From Monomorium pharaonis (Eukaryota > Arthropoda > Insecta > Hymenoptera > Formicidae): a stretch of 64,000 bases of DNA. Shown here piece after piece: positions 63,456-64,000 of this stretch. The notes below the pieces were generated by a model. That model did no database searches and was not told the DNA's origin. It saw only the letters and a list, made by a program, of their open reading frames with translations. Each line of letters opens with the position of its first letter. Positions within the stretch are counted from its first letter, which is position 1. A program made the position numbers and the translations under genes. The stretch is taken from positions 14,861,197-14,925,196 of the forward strand of contig NC_050476.1 of NCBI RefSeq assembly GCF_013373865.1, given 5' to 3'.

Positions 63456-64000
63456 AAAAGGACCGTTTTTTAAAATAAAATTTGAATTTTTATTTTTTTG
63501 TATGAGTATGTGTATATTTATGTGTGATCTGAATAGGCTGCTAAAATTGCAAACCTTCTGTTGACCTTTTGAAAGATATCTGGCAGAAGGTATCTTCAGA
63601 AAACTTTCTGAAAGATGTGTGGTGTTCATGACAATAAAAAAAAAAGGGAAACAGAGAAGAAACCCAGTAAGCAAGAAACATTGATCAACGTTTTTGAAAC
63701 GTTAATTTTAGAGAAATTTTTGAGCATTATACTTAATGTTTCATAAATATTTTTCAAATATTACTCTAAATAATACTGTCCTAATATTATTAAAATATTT
63801 TCAAAACATTTATTAATGTTTTTTTTAATGTTTTTAAACGTTGAAATATAATGTTTGATAAATATTTTAAAAATATTATTTAAAAATATTATTGTCCTAA
63901 TATTTTAAAAACATGAGTTACATGTTTCAAATATTATTAAACATTATAACATAATTTTATAAATATTCTTAAAATATTAATTATTTAATACATGAAATCT
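63456..64000. other. WDR61 intron, AATATT-rich end of window
   Basis: 63690-64000 is a patchwork of AATATTTT, AAACATT, AACGTT words, similar in style to other AATATT-rich stretches. No gene. Confidence 0.45.

Overview
The window looks like nuclear DNA of an insect, probably a hymenopteran and possibly an ant. The evidence is an AT-rich, gene-poor background, split genes with GT-AG introns, insect-type conserved blocks in one protein, and a dense load of palindromic DNA transposons and degraded non-LTR retroelements. The species cannot be fixed from the sequence alone.

Two genes are supported, facing each other tail to tail. The first fills most of the window on the + strand. It is the adenomatous polyposis coli homologue (Apc), the scaffold of the beta-catenin destruction complex and a microtubule regulator. 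I could join nine exons whose splice sites and phases fit exactly (4880-5332, 27897-28277, 35001-35195, 36149-38859, 51121-51212, 51315-51416, 51502-51571, 51660-51915, 52410-56600), giving 8451 nt or 2816 codons plus stop. Exon 1 is the least certain. The protein has an armadillo domain, a 15-residue and a 20-residue beta-catenin-binding repeat, a SAMP-like Axin-binding motif on a 70-nt exon, the basic region with an SxIP motif, and a C-terminal PDZ ligand ending TTV. The second gene, on the - strand at 59209-62411, is the 3' part of WDR61/Ski8, a WD40 protein of the Ski and Paf1 complexes. Its 5' exons lie beyond the right edge, and its last intron has a GC donor.

Layout: 1-4379 is intergenic, with a dead RNase H-bearing non-LTR element, a long-arm foldback element and a 212-bp tandem repeat. 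4380-4879 is the candidate Apc promoter and 5' UTR. Apc intron 1 (5333-27896) is almost wholly repeats: nested palindromes, an array of strictly alternating inverted units, a (TC)n-bearing tandem array, and many MITEs with readable target duplications. Intron 2 (28278-35000) holds a long CACG tetranucleotide tract and a 2-kb transposon with an unclassified degenerate transposase-like ORF. Intron 4 (38860-51120) holds foldback elements, two piggyBac-like elements, a SINE, a 16-bp minisatellite in inverted arms and a second non-LTR fragment. 56601-59208 separates the genes, and the remainder is WDR61 intron with more MITEs.

The two genes have no evident functional link. The striking theme is the number of long inverted repeats inside Apc introns, where they would be transcribed and could form long double-stranded hairpins. 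Several belong to recurrent families that can be defined from this window: GGTAATTAT-ended composites, ACTTACAAGG-ended elements, and TTAA-flanked elements of about 890 bp.
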